From Eutypella sp. D-1 (Eukaryota > Ascomycota > Sordariomycetes > Xylariales > Diatrypaceae): 64,000 bases of DNA. The translations under genes were made by a program, and so were the position numbers. The DNA lies in contig JAJTTP010000006.1 of NCBI GenBank assembly GCA_023313575.1, positions 1,364,001 to 1,428,000 on the forward strand. Reading direction: 5' to 3'. The notes beneath the pieces are model-generated. The model was not told where the DNA came from and did no database searches. It saw only the letters and a list, made by a program, of their open reading frames with translations. This document shows, piece by piece, positions 1 to 13,008 of the stretch (positions within the stretch are counted from its first letter, which is position 1; the number at the start of each line of letters is the position of its first letter).

Positions 1-3000
1 AAATCCGAATAAATAAAAATATTGTTAAAATAATAAATAACGAAAATATTAAAATATTTTCGTAATACGTGGTTAATTATGCGTTAAAATAATGCCGGTA
101 CGTTAATTAATCCGAAAAGCATAATTAAATACTCGAATAAGCCGTATTTCGTTTTAAAAGCTATTTTCCATTTATCTCCGGGTTTAATTTTAATATAATA
201 ATACCTATTTTTAAAATCCAAAATAATAAACTATTTAATTCCGTATAAGCGGTCCTTTATTTTAATAATAAATAATAACGGTATTCGGTTTTTAACGGTA
301 ATCTTATTTAATTATTAATAATCGATTATTAATTATAATTTGCCGTTTTTTTTAAGCATAAATATAATAAGGTATTTTACTAATAATTTTAATCGTTAAA
401 TATATTTTTTTATTAACTTATTTTCGAGGTATTTTTATAATTCCTTAAATTCGATTTTATTAAGGGTATAAATTTTATAAAATCGCGGCGTTTTTTTTTT
501 ATAAAAATAATCTTATAATTTTATTTATTACGGTTTAATAATCCTTTTTTAAATTTTTTACGAAACATTTTATCATATTAATAATATTATAATAATACGT
601 TACGCATTTATAATATTATTGTATTTTTTTTTTCCAAAATGTTATTAAAAAGGTAAAATCGTTATCGGATAAATATAATAATTTATTTAATCCTTTTTTC
701 GTGTCCTTTTTTTTTAGTTTATCGTATTCTTTTTAATAAGGTTTTTATCGTATCTTTATACCCGTACTTGCTATCCGTTAAGTATTAAAATCTTTTTTCT
801 AAATTATTGTCGGTTTTTAAAAGATAAGGAAATATTATTTAACTAATTTTTTAATTAATCGATAAATTATATTAATATAACCATAATTACCTAAAAATTA
901 TATCATATCCTTTTAAAAATATAATATCGAAAATAACGTTTTATTTTTATCTTTTAATATATACGTTAAATTAATCGGTTTTTTGTAATACTTTTTTTTC
1001 GTTATATTAAAAAGCATAACTTTCGGTTTTTATTATGTTATAAAAATATTATTTCTTTTTCCATAATAGCTATAACTTATTATATAGTTTCGGGGTTATA
1101 TAATTATTTTCGGCTCCGTTATTTATTATAACGGTATATTAATTATTTTTAACTTTTATTCGTATTATAATATATCCGTATCGTTTTTAAATTTTTAAAA
1201 TAGTTTATAAATATTGTATTACGTTTTTAAGCTTTATAATACCGCTTTATAACCTTAATATAGGCGGCCTTATTTTTTTAAATCTTTACTGTAAATTTAT
1301 ACGGCGTTATATAGGTTATTATAAAGTTTTTCCTTATTAAATTTTTTTTATATATACGGTTATTCCTTTATTATTAAATTTTCGTAAAAATGTTTAAAAT
1401 TAATCTTATTAAAAATTATCCTTTTTAATAAATCCTTAAACGTATATAAATTAGCATTTAATAATTTATCTTTTTAATATCGGATTTTATATTCTTATTA
1501 TTCGATTTTGTTCCGGATCTTTATAACTTTTAACGTTTAATAAATATATTCGTTATAATAACATGCTTAATATCCTCCGGGGCAAAATATCCCTTTTAAC
1601 CATTCTTATTTATACGGTACGCGGTTATAATAATGCCGAATTTTTTTATATTATCGTTAATCGGTTTCGTCTTTTTTTTATTATAAAAAGTCGAATCCTT
1701 TTTTAACTATTTACTTAATTCGGTTAATAATACCAATTTTTCGTTCCTTATATTAATAACATTTATATTTTTAATAATTAATAAAATATTTTAAAAAATA
1801 TAATATCCGAGTTTAAATTTCTTAATTAATAAACTTATCCTAATTATAAAGCCATTATAAGTAAATTTTAAATCGTTATTTTTTAAAGCGTTATTAAAAT
1901 CGTTTAATGTAAATATTATATATTTTTTATGGTTTATAATTTTATCGTTTTTTAAATTAATTAATTAATCGTTTTATTTTTTCCTTTTCCGTAAAATAAG
2001 CTTTTATAAAAACTTTTTTTTTATTGTTATTAAAGTATTTATTTTATTATTATTAACGTTATCGTTTTATTACGGCTTAAATTAATCGTTTAGCTTTTTA
2101 TAATTTTTATTAATAAATGTTATTATCCGAATATACGCGGCGGATTATTCCGAACGTTCTTTTATTGGTAAAAAGTTATTCTTTTTCGGGCATAAATCTC
2201 TAATTTCCATTTTGTTTAAATCTTTTATATTTTTTTTTAAAATATTCCATTTTGTTATAATTATAATATTTAATTTATCGTTTATTTTTTCGTATTATAT
2301 CGAATAATATAAATCCTAATGCTATCCCGTAAAATATATCGGTAAGCTTTTAATTTTAATTCTTATTATTTTAATATCCTTTAAATCCTTTAAATACATA
2401 ATATCTTTTTTTTAACGTTATTTAAATTATTTATTATCGATTTTAATTATTAAAATAATAAATTTATTAATAGTACTTAATTTATTATATAAGATAATCT
2501 TATTTTTAACCGTATTTTTAAGTTCTTAATAAAACGTATTGATAAAAAACTTATCGTTAACTTAATTTATTTTAATAATAAATTATTTAAATTACGCGGT
2601 ATACGTATAAATTACCTTTTTTTGTTTAAATGTTAAAAGTTATTACATAACGGTTTAAGCCTTATCCGAATTTCCGTAATTAGCTTTTACTTTTTCCTTA
2701 AAGTTTTTATACTTTTTAAAAAAGCGTTTGGTTTCCGTAAATCTTTTTTTCTCCTTTACTTTTATAAAAGCACTTAAAATGGGTTTAAACCATTAAATTA
2801 TCCCCCCGGTAAAACATAAAACGATATTAAGAATTTTATTAACTTCCGTAATATGCATATAACGCTGTTAATATAAATAAGCTGCGGCTGTAATAAAAAA
2901 AGGTTATATAAAAATAATGTTATTATAAAATCCAGGTTTTTTAAACTTAAATTTAACGGGTATAACCTTTTAATTTATAAATGTAATTATTATTTACTCG

Positions 3001-3548
3001 ATTTATTCGATTCGTTCGAGCAATTATTAAATAACTTATTAAAAATTTTAACTTAAAAAAAATATAATATCGGATATTATTTAAAGCTAATAATATTATT
3101 AAATAAAAGCTTATAACGTATAACGGCTGGTTTATTCTTAATTATTAATCTAATTAAAGGGTTTATATTAATAAAAATGTTAAAGGTTTTAAATAATAAA
3201 TAATCACGTTTAATAATAATAAAAAAAAATGCTTTAAATAATTAAGTTATATTATAAACTGGTAAGCTTAAAAATTATTTAAAAAAAAGGTAATAAACGT
3301 AATTATATACTATTTATATCCTTTATTCCTAATATTAAAATATATGGTTGTTATTAAATCGTTAAAATTGTATCCGAATATAATGATCTAATATCGTTAA
3401 GATCATTATCGATCTAACCGATCCTTCTTAATTGTGTAACGCATATGGCTTACTTTAATATAGCTATCTCTTTCTCCAGAACTTAAATCAGGGATCTTTT
3501 TTTATTATATTAGCCCCACTAGGCCCAATGGCCCGACCGGTTATAACA
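1..3548 (-). mobile_element. Minus-strand Ty3/Gypsy element, RIP-decayed, cut by window edge
   Basis: Reading the minus strand, the sequence starts with an LTR (3119-3548) and continues through decayed gag (about 2.2-2.9 kb) and protease into reverse transcriptase (about 10-420), where the window ends. The homology is seen directly: the segment 130-340 is the reverse complement of the RT segment of the plus-strand copy around 9,800-10,030, and 2,600-3,110 mirrors the gag leader at 7,030-7,500. All frames are broken by TAA/TAG/TGA of the type RIP makes. The integrase and 3' LTR would lie to the left of the window. Confidence 0.85.
3119..3548 (-). repeat. 5' LTR of the minus-strand element (430 bp)
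   Basis: On the minus strand it begins TGTTATAACC and ends GCCGTTATA, matching the other LTRs here, which run TGTTATGACC...GCCGTCACA. The inner half (3119-3400) is heavily AT-converted. The U3 end (about 3410-3548) keeps normal base composition. Confidence 0.85.
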
Positions 3549-3670
3549 ATAACCTTTTATTATTATTATTATAAATATTATTATCGTTATTATTTTTAAA
3601 ATTATTTATTATATTAAACGATTAATAATAAGTTAAACTATCGTTTAAAGCTATTAAAAAATAACCTTAC

Positions 3671-4095
3671 TGTTATGACCTGGCTAGGTCATTAGGCCCA
3701 AATAGGATTAGCACAAATAATCCCTAACCATGGCACTGGAAAGGACATACACGATAAGATAAGCCATACTTGGGTCACGTAATAAAAAGGATAGCCTGGA
3801 TAGCCCAGTTATCCTAATGATCCTAGATAACCTGGATAGCTCAGTTATCCTAACGATCTAATATCTAACATCATATTCCAGTATTAGGAATAAAAAATAT
3901 AAATAATATATAATTACATTTATTACTTTTTTTTAAATAGTTTTTAAGCTTACCAGTTTATAATATAACTTAATTATTTAAAGCATTTTTTTTTATTATT
4001 ATTAAATATGATTATTTATTATTTAAAACCTTAACATTCTTATTAATATAAACCTTTCGATTGGATTAATAGTTAAGAATAGACCAGCCGTCACA
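3671..4095 (+). repeat. Solo LTR of the chromovirus family, with 5-bp target duplication
   Basis: The LTR begins TGTTATGACC at 3671 and ends GCCGTCACA at 4095 (425 bp). It is flanked by CTTAC at 3666-3670 and CTTAC at 4096-4100, a perfect 5-bp target site duplication, so this is a genuine insertion reduced to one LTR by LTR-LTR recombination. The U3 part (3671-3860) is not AT-converted and contains repeated GGATAGC / GTTATCC units. It sits in older AT-rich sequence (3549-3670, 4101-4952) that I cannot assign. Confidence 0.9.
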
Positions 4096-4100
4096 CTTAC

Positions 4101-4952
4101 GGAGAAAAAAATTAAAAAAAAAAAGTTATAAATAAAAAAAAGCCGTAAAATAAAAAAATATAAATGTTTTTACCCGGTTTTTTAATTTTATTTTAAAACG
4201 TACATTATTACTGGTTTAAATATTTAACCCCGTAATTATAAAATAAACGGAAATCGATTTTTAATAAGTTATTTTTAAAGATTTTAAAATAACCGATAAC
4301 CGCCCCGATATTAACCGAATAATAAAAGAAACGTTTAATAAATATTAAAACTATTTTTAAAGATTTATAAAAATAAATTTTAAAGTTATATTTAAACAAT
4401 TTCGGTTTATTTTAAAATTAGCATTAATATAAAAAAGCGTATACATTAAAAGAAATAACGTAAATTTTATAATTAAATTAATTAATTTTATTATTTAATA
4501 ATAACTCCCGGAATAAAACTTTATTACGTTTAAAATAATTATAAATAAATAACTTTATATATTAATATAAAAAGTATTAATTTATAATATAAAATACGGA
4601 TTAATTTATTTATAATTTTATAAATTATTTACGTATTTTATAATTCGGCTCGGGATATTTATAAAACCGTTTATTAAATTTTAATATTAACTAAGGATTC
4701 CGGCGGTATAAATTAAGTTATATAAAACAATAATTTTATTTATTTTACCGTTTAATTTTTACGTTAATTTTTAAAATATGCTTTTAATTAAATTTTTTTT
4801 AAATATATTTTTACCTCGGATTAACCGCGTACCGATTTAGGCTTTAATCCGGAACGTATAAAACTTTATAAAATATTAAATATTTTTATAATATTTAATA
4901 TTTTTTTAATACTTAATATTTTTTTAAAACGGACTTAATTTTAACTTATTCC
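4101..4952. other. Unassigned RIP-type AT-rich sequence
   Basis: Between the solo LTR and the next LTR there is about 850 bp of very AT-rich sequence with no frame of any length beyond chance. It shows no recognisable similarity to the chromovirus internal region elsewhere in the window. It is probably an older repeat into which the LTR elements inserted. Confidence 0.5.
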
Positions 4953-5388
4953 TGTTATGACCTGGTCAGGTTATAAAAGGCCAAATAGGGCCAATAACGA
5001 ATCACGATCCCATTCGAAAGAATAAGGCTTTTAAGAAAACCCAGCCATAATAGGTTAGCCACGTTCGAATCACGTGATAAAAAAGATAGCCAGGATAGCT
5101 AATTATCTTAATAATCCAGGATAGTTAAGATAGCTAATTATCTTAACGATTTAATAATAACCATATATTCCAATATTAAGAATAAAAAACATAAAATAAT
5201 ATATAATTACATTTATTACCTTTTTTTAAATAATCTTTAAATTTACCAGCTTATAATATAACTTAATTATTTAAAGCATTTTTTTTTATTATTATTAAAT
5301 ATAATTACTTATTATTTAAAACTTTAATATTTTTATTAATATAAACCTTTTAATTAGATTAATAATTAAAAATAAATTAACTGTTATA
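4953..5388 (+). repeat. 5' LTR of truncated chromovirus copy (436 bp)
   Basis: It begins TGTTATGACC and ends CTGTTATA, the RIP-altered form of the GCCGTCACA terminus. The U3 half keeps a mixed composition with GATAGC/GCTATC motifs; the 3' half matches the solo LTR except for C-to-T type differences. Confidence 0.85.
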
Positions 5389-6610
5389 CGTTATAAACTT
5401 TTATTTAATAATATTATTAACTTTAAGTAATATCCGATAAAATATTTTTTTAAGCTAAAAATTTTAATAAATTATTAAATTATTATTTAAATAAATCGAA
5501 CGAATCGAGTAAACGGCGATTATAACCGTAACTTAAAGGATTATACCCGTTAAATTTAAACTTAAAAAACCTGGATTTTATAATAGCATTACCCCTGTAT
5601 AACCTTTTTTTATTATAGCCGCAGCTTATTTATATTAATAACGTTATATATTAACCGAAAAGGTTAATAAAATTCTTAATATTACTTTATGCTTTACCGG
5701 AAAAATAACGTAATAATTTAAACCCATTTTAAATATTTTCGTAAAAATGGAAAAAAAAAAAAATTACGGAAATTAAACGTTTTTTCGAAAAATATAAAAA
5801 TTTCGTAAAAAAGGTAAAAACTAATTATAAAAACCCGGATAAAGCCCGAACCGTTATATAATAATTTTTAAATTTTAAATAAAAAAAATAATTTATATTT
5901 ACGTTACATAATTTAAACAGCTTATAATAAAAACTGATTAAAAAAATAATAAATCCTTTATCGATACGTTTTATTAAGAACTTAAAAATACGGTTAAAAA
6001 TAAGATTATCTTATATAATAAATTAAGTACTATTAATAAATTTATTATTTTAACAATTAAAATCGATAATAAATAATTTAAATAACGTTAAAAAAAGGAT
6101 ATTATATATTTAAAAAATTCAAAAAATATTAAAATAATAAAAATTAAAATTAAAAGCTTACCGATATATTTTACGGGACGGCATTAGGATTTATATTACT
6201 TAATATGATACGAAAAAATAAGCGATATATTAAATGTTATAATTATAATAAAATAGGATATTTTAAAAAAAAATATAAAAGATTTAAGCAAAATAAAAAT
6301 TAGAAATTTATATTTAAAAAAAAGCAACCTTTTACCGGTAAAAAAACGCTTGGAATAATCCGCCGCGTATATTCGGACAGTAACATTTATTAATAAAAAT
6401 TATAAAAAGCTAAACGATTAATTTAAGCCGTAATAAAATAATAACGTTAATAATAATAAAACAAATACTTTAATAACGATAAAAAAAAGCTTTCGTAAAA
6501 GCTTATTTCGCGAAAAAAAAATTTAAATAATTAATTAATTAGTTTAAAAAACGATAAAATTATAAACTATAAAAAATATACGGCATTTACGTTAAACGAT
6601 TTTAATAACG
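4953..6610 (+). mobile_element. Truncated plus-strand Ty3/Gypsy copy (5' LTR and gag only)
   Basis: A 5' LTR (4953-5388) is followed by leader and decayed gag including the zinc-knuckle area (about 6,230-6,300). The sequence tracks the full-length copy base for base apart from RIP-type changes until 6610, the equivalent of position 8259 there. The next element's LTR starts at 6611. The remainder of this copy does not resume after that element ends at 13439, so the insertion was followed by deletion or recombination. Confidence 0.8.
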
Positions 6611-7025
6611 TGTTATGGCCTGACTAGGCCAAGTGGGGGCTGGCAACCCTATTCGTTAACGGTACTGCCGGAAAAATAAAGACGTCAGCCAGCCACACTT
6701 AATAAGCCATAAAAAAAGCCACATATAGATCCGTTATGATCCATGGATCTAAAAGTATTAATTAAATCCGTTACGATCTAAAGATTTAACATAATTACAT
6801 ATTCCAATATTAGGAATAAAGGATATAAATAATATATAATTACGTTTATTACCTTTTTTTTAAATAGTTTTTAAGCTTATTAGCTTATAATATAACTTAA
6901 TTACTTAAAACATTTTTCTTTTTATTATTATTAAACGTAATTACTTATTATTTAAAACCTTTAGCATTTTTATTAACATAAACCTTTCGATTAAACTAAT
7001 AGTTAAGAATAGATTAGCCGTTATA
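6611..7025 (+). repeat. 5' LTR of the full-length chromovirus (415 bp)
   Basis: It begins TGTTATGGCC and ends GCCGTTATA. The first ~150 bp (U3) differ from the U3 of the other LTRs by more than C-to-T changes and keep higher GC. The 3' part is shared by all copies. Confidence 0.88.
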
Positions 7026-10000
7026 CGTTATAAGCTTTTATTTAATAATGTTATTAACTTTAAGCAATATCCGATATTATGTTTTTTTTAAGCTAAAACT
7101 TTTAGCAAGTTATTTAATAATTATTTAAACGAATCGAATAAATCGAGCGAACGGTAATTATATTTACGAATTAAAAGGTTATACCCGTTAAATTTAAGCT
7201 TAAAAAACCTGGACTTTATAATGGTATTACCCTTATATAACCTTTTTTTATTATAGCTATAACTTATTTATATTAATAACGTTATATGCATACCACGGAA
7301 ATTAATAAAATTTTTAACATTATATTATGTTTTACCGGGGGGATAATTTAATGGTTTAAACCTATTTTAAATGCTTTCGTAAAAGTAAAGGAAAAAAAAA
7401 GATCCACGGAAATTAAACGTTTTTTCGAGAAATATAAGAACTTTAAAAAAAAGGTAAAAACTAATTATAAAAATCCGGATAAAACCCGAGCTATTACGTA
7501 ATAATTTTTAACTTTTAAATAAAAAAAGGTAACCTATATATACGCCGCGTAATTTAAATAACTTACCGTTAAAACAGATTAAGTCGATAATAAATTTTTT
7601 ATCGATATGTTTTATTAAGGACTTAAAAACTCGGTTAAAAATAAAATTATTACGTAAAATAAATTAGGTGTTTTCGACGAATTTATTACCTTAATAATTA
7701 AAATCGATAATAAATAATTTGAATAATAATAGGAGAAAAAAGGATATTATGAATTTAAAAGATTTAAAGGATATTAAAATAATAAGAATTAAAATTAAAA
7801 GCTTACCGATATATTTTACGGGACGGTACCAGGATTTATATTATTTAATATAATACGAAAAAATAAATAATAAATTAAATGTTATAATTATAGCAAAATA
7901 AAATATTTTAAAAAAAAATGTAAAAGATTTAAACGGAATGGAAACTGGAAACCTGTGCCCGAAAAAAAATAACTTTTTACCGGTGAAAAAACGTTCGGAA
8001 TAATCCGCCGCGTATATTCGGATAATAATATTTATTAATAAGGATTATAAAAAGTTAAACGATTAGCTTAAGCCGTTATAAAATAATAACGTTAATAATA
8101 ATAAAATAAATACTTTAATAGCAATAAAGAAAAAGTTTTTACGGAAACTTATTACGTAAAAGAAAAAAAAATAAAACGATTAAATAACTGGTTTAAAAAA
8201 TGATAAAATTATAAATTAAAAAAAATATACGGCATTTACGTTAAACGATTTTAATAACGTTTTAAAAAGTAACGATTTAAAATTTATTTATAATAACTTC
8301 GTAACTGGGACAAGTTTATTAATTAAAAAATTTAAATTCGGATATTATATTTTTTAAAATACCCCGTTAACTGTCGAAAATATAAATGCTATTGGCACGA
8401 AAAACGAAAAATCGGTATTATTAACCGAATTAAATAAATAATTAAAAAAGGATTCGATTTTTTATAATAAAAAAAAAACGAAACCGATCGATAATAGTAT
8501 AAAGAAATTCGGCGTTATTATAACCGCGTATTATACGAATAAAAGTAATTAAAAAGGATATCCTGCCCCGGAGGATATTAAGTATATTATTATAACGAAT
8601 ATATCCATTAAACGTTAAAAGCTATAAAGATCCGGAACGAAATCGAATAATAAAAATATAAAATCCGATGCTGGAGAAATAAGTTATTAAACGCCGATTT
8701 ATACGTTTATAAGGATTTATTAAAAAGGATAACCTTTAATAAAATTAGCTTTAAATATTTTTACGAAAATTTAATAGCAAAAAAATAACCATACGTATAA
8801 AAAGAATCTAATAAAGAAAAATTTTATAATAACCTATATAACGCCGTTTAAATTTATAACAAAGATTTAAAAAGATAAGGCCGCTTATATTAAGGCTATA
8901 AAACGGTATTATAAGGTTTAAAAACGTAATACGATATTTATAAACTATTTTAAAAGCTTAAAAACGATATAAATATATTATAATATAAATAAAGGTTAAA
9001 AATAACTGGTACACTATTATAATAAATAACGGAACCGACGGTAATTATATAACTTTAAAATTATGTAATAAGTTATAATTATTATAAAAAAAAAATAATA
9101 CCTTTATAACATAACAGGAGCCGAAAGTTATGTTTTTAAATACGACGAAAGAAAAGTATTACGGGAAACCGATTAATTTAACGTATATATCGAAAAATAG
9201 AAATAAGATATTATTTTCGATATTATGCCTTTAAAAGGATACGATATAATCCTTAAGTAACTATAGCTGTATTAATATAATTTATCGATTAATTAAAGAA
9301 TTAACTAAATAATATTTCCTTATTTTTTAAAAACCGATAATAACTTAAAAAAAAGATTTTAATACTTAATGGATAATAAGTACGGATATAAGGATACGAT
9401 AAAAACCTTATTAAAAGGAACACGACGAATTAAAAAAAAAGAACACGAAAAAAGGATTAAACGAATTATTACATTTATCCGATAACGATTCCGCTTTTTT
9501 AATAACATTTTAAAAAAAGAAAATACGACGACATTACGAATACGTAACGTACTATTATAATATTATTAATACAATAAGGTATTTCGCGAAAAATTTAAAA
9601 AAGGATTATTAAACCGTAATAAATAAAATTATAAGATTATCTTTATAAAAGGAAAAACACCACGATTTTATAAAATTTATAACCTTAATAAAATCGAGCT
9701 TAAGGAATTATAAAAGTACCTCGAAAATAAATTAATAAAAAAATATATTTAACGATTAAAATTATTAACAAAATACCTTATTATATTTATACCTAAAAAA
9801 AACGGCAAATTATAATTAATAATCGATTATTAATAATTAAACGAGATTATTATTAAAAACCGAATATTATTACTTTTTATTATTAAAATAAAGGACCGTT
9901 TATACGGAGCTAAATGGTTTATTACTTTAGATTTTAAGGACAGATATTACCATATCAGAATTAAACCCGGAGACAAATAAAAAATAGCTTTTAAAACGAA

Positions 10001-12369
10001 ATACGGTTTATTTAAGTATTTAATTATGCTTTTCGGATTAATTAACGTATTAATATCGTTTTAACATATGATTAACCATATATTATAAAAATATTTTAAT
10101 ATTTTTATTATCTGTTATTTTAACGATATCCTTATTTATTTAAAATTAAAAGAATAGCATAAAAAGCATATATATAAGGTATTATAAACATTATAAAATG
10201 TTAACCTATTAATAAAACCCGAAAAAAGTGTATTTTATATATAAAAAATAAAATTCCTCGGATATATTATTACCCCCGAATATAGTAAAATGGACTTTAA
10301 AAAAATCGCAATTATTAAAAACTGGAAAATACTTATTAATATAAAGGAAATATAGGCCTTTCTCGGTTTAATAAATTATTATCGGAAATTTATATAACGA
10401 TTTAAATATATTATAATACCTTTTACGGAATTAATAAAAAAAGATAAACGGTTTATATAAATTAATAAAATAAATAAATGTTTTAAAAAATTAAAAAATG
10501 TTATTATTAACGAACCAGTACTTATCATATACGATCTTAAAAAACCCGTTAAGCTAAAAATTAACGTTTTAAATTACGTTTTCGGAATATAAATTAAATA
10601 ACGAGATAAAAAAAGAAAATTATACCTTATCGTATTTTATTTTTATAAATTTATTAAAACCGAACTTAATTATTTAATTTACGATAAAACTTTTTTTATT
10701 ATCGTTAACGTATTTAAAGAATTTAAATATTACCTTATAAAAAATATGTATTAAATTAAAGTTTATACCGATTATAAAAATATTATATACTTTTTTATTA
10801 CTTAAACCTTTAACGGAAAATAGTTACGATATGCCGAATATTTTACGGAATTCGATTATATTATTATTTATAAAAAAAGATTAAAAAATGGATAAGCAAA
10901 TACTATCAGTAAATAACTTATTATGGAAAAAAAATACATATTAATTAAATACGCGGTATTCCGATAAACGTTAAAAAAATATTTAAAATAATAATAAATT
11001 GTTATTATTAAAATTATTTAAAATACCTTATATAAATAAATCGAATAATATAATAACAAATTATTAATAAAAAAATAAATAAAAAAACTATAAATATTAC
11101 GAAAATTACAGGAATAATTAATATAAAAGATTTACGAATATTTTTTATACGGATATTTAAAAGATTATAAAATCTTTAAACGATTATAACGGACTTATAT
11201 ATTTAATAAAATAAAATCAGTAATATAATAAATACGATAACGATATAATATATATGGAAAAATTAAAATAAAACGATATAAACTTTACGGAAAATTATAA
11301 CCATTATTAATTAATAAATAACCATAAAAATTTATTATATTCGATTTTATTATTAAATTACCGACATTAAAAGATTTAATAATACGTAACGGTTATAATA
11401 ATATATTCGTAATCGTTAACCGATTTATAAAAACTTTTTATTTTATTTTATATAACGAAAATACCGACGTAAAATAAATAGTATATATTTTCCTACGACA
11501 TATTATAGCAATATACGGCCTTATATTCGAAATTATCTCCGATAAAAAAATAACATTTATATCGAAATTTTAATAAAGTTTTATAATAACTTTTAAACCT
11601 TAAGTAAACGGATAAATAAAACGAATTAATTAAATATTAAAAGCTTATTTTTAATAATATATTAATTATAAGCAAAATAATTAAGTTAAGTAATTATTTA
11701 TTATATAATTAGCTTATAATATAATTTATTATAAAAATATATAAATAATATTTATTAACGTTAATTTCGGATTTATTTTAAACATTTATCGAAACGTTTA
11801 TAAAAAAGAACCGGATAATATTAAAGCCATATTAATATTAAAACGACTTAAATAATTATATAAAAAAATAAAGGAAAACCTTAAATTCGTACGTTAATAA
11901 ATAAGCCGATATTATAACTAAAAAAGGTTAAAAAAATTAACCGTTTCGGAAAAAGATATAATTTATTTAATTATAAAAAATATTATAATAAAATAACTTA
12001 ATAAAAAACTCGATTATAAATATATCGGACCGTACCTAGTTATTAAAAGAATATTAAAAAATAATTACGAATTAAATTTATTATTAAAAGTTAAAATTTA
12101 TTTCATTTTTTACATTTTTTTATTTAAAAACGTAACGAATATAAACGTTATAAAAATAAGACGAAATAACGTCGAAATAAAAACAGATAAATACGAAATA
12201 AAACAAATTTTAAACGTATAAATAAAAAATGGACGAATAAAATATAAGGTTAAATAAAAAAGATATAATAACTCCGAAAATATATAAAAACCTGTTAATT
12301 ATTTAATAAATACTTAACGTTTTTTAAAAAATTTTTATTAACGCCGATAAAAGCGTTAATAAAAATAAT

Positions 12370-12840
12370 ATTTTAATTAAAATTACCCGATATATTTATT
12401 TTAAACTAATTAAAATCCGGAATAACCTTAAGATTTACCGATATTTTAATAAACCTTATAAAATACGCATTTTCCGCCCGACGTTTTTTTTCCTTTAATT
12501 TTTCCAACTTTTTTAAATTATCGATATTACGAGATACCGTTTTTATTATCTTTTTATACCATATCTTTTTTTATTTCCAAATACGTCAAATATACGTTTT
12601 CGCACGTTTTTTAACCTTTATAACTTTTTTAAGTTCCGCCTCCAGTTTACGATATTAAAAAAATATTTTAAAAAATTGCTTAATAATAAGGCTAAAAACG
12701 TTATACCGAGGCTGGTTCTTTTAAATATAAAAAAAATAACGAAAAAACTCCGATTCCGAAACTTTATACTTAAAATAATAACGTTTATAATAAAAATAAA
12801 AAATTATATCGGAAAAATTAACGGATAATATAATAGTTAA
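12370..12840 (-). pseudogene. Antisense reading frame between chromodomain and 3' LTR
   Basis: Reading the minus strand from about 12,840 to 12,370, one frame stays coherent for roughly 155 codons. It is interrupted only by stops of the kind RIP makes (TAA/TAG where CAA/CAG would stand, TGA where CGA would stand). It encodes a charged, helical product with recognisable runs such as KLEAELKKVIKVKKRAK, WYKKIIKTVSRNIDNLKK and LEKLKEKKRRAENAY. The strand bias fits: on the plus strand this stretch is unusually pyrimidine-rich compared with the rest of the element. It resembles charged 'hypothetical proteins' often annotated antisense in fungal Gypsy elements (recollection, not searched). Function unknown. 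Confidence 0.6.
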
Positions 12841-12984
12841 AAAAAAATTACGTTACGTTATTTTTATAAAAAATTTAATACGTTTAAAGATATAACTAAA
12901 TATAATAAAAAAAGGAAATAAAAAGAAAAAAAAAAGGAAAAACTTATTAAAAAACGTAAAAAAAACGGAATAAGTTTTAAGGAT

Positions 12985-13008
12985 AAAATTTTAAAAAAGG
13001 AGAAATCG
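12985..13008 (+). other. Polypurine tract of the full-length chromovirus
   Basis: A purine-rich run (AAAAAAGGAGAAA near its end) abuts the 3' LTR start at 13009. This is the expected plus-strand priming site for LTR retrotransposon replication. Confidence 0.6.

Larger units (their letters stand above)
7026..13008 (+). pseudogene. Decayed gag-pol with chromodomain
   Basis: The gag region (~7,290-7,930) ends in a damaged zinc knuckle near 7,877-7,930 where Cys codons have become Tyr (TGT to TAT). A protease-like stretch lies near 9,000-9,140. RT is clear at 9,760-10,380: the translation shows KNGKL, GAKWF and the palm motif, in which the YxDD box at 10,116-10,127 reads YFND, the first catalytic Asp changed to Asn. 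The integrase core follows at about 11,380-11,700, its DRF reading NRF. A chromodomain signature lies at 12,192-12,310 (YEIKQIL, NGRIKYKVK, then NNSEN). Stops occur where Trp, Gln or Arg codons are expected, as RIP produces. The chromodomain places the element with chromoviruses, which in fungi often target heterochromatin. Confidence 0.88.

Noticed and set aside
4208..4399. 63-codon minus frame in the AT-rich block
   Set aside because: Low-complexity Phe/Ile/Lys/Tyr translation as expected by chance in AT-rich DNA.
5050..5075. GTTCGAATC in an LTR, similar to a tRNA B-box
   Set aside because: It lies in the U3 part of an LTR with no cloverleaf around it.
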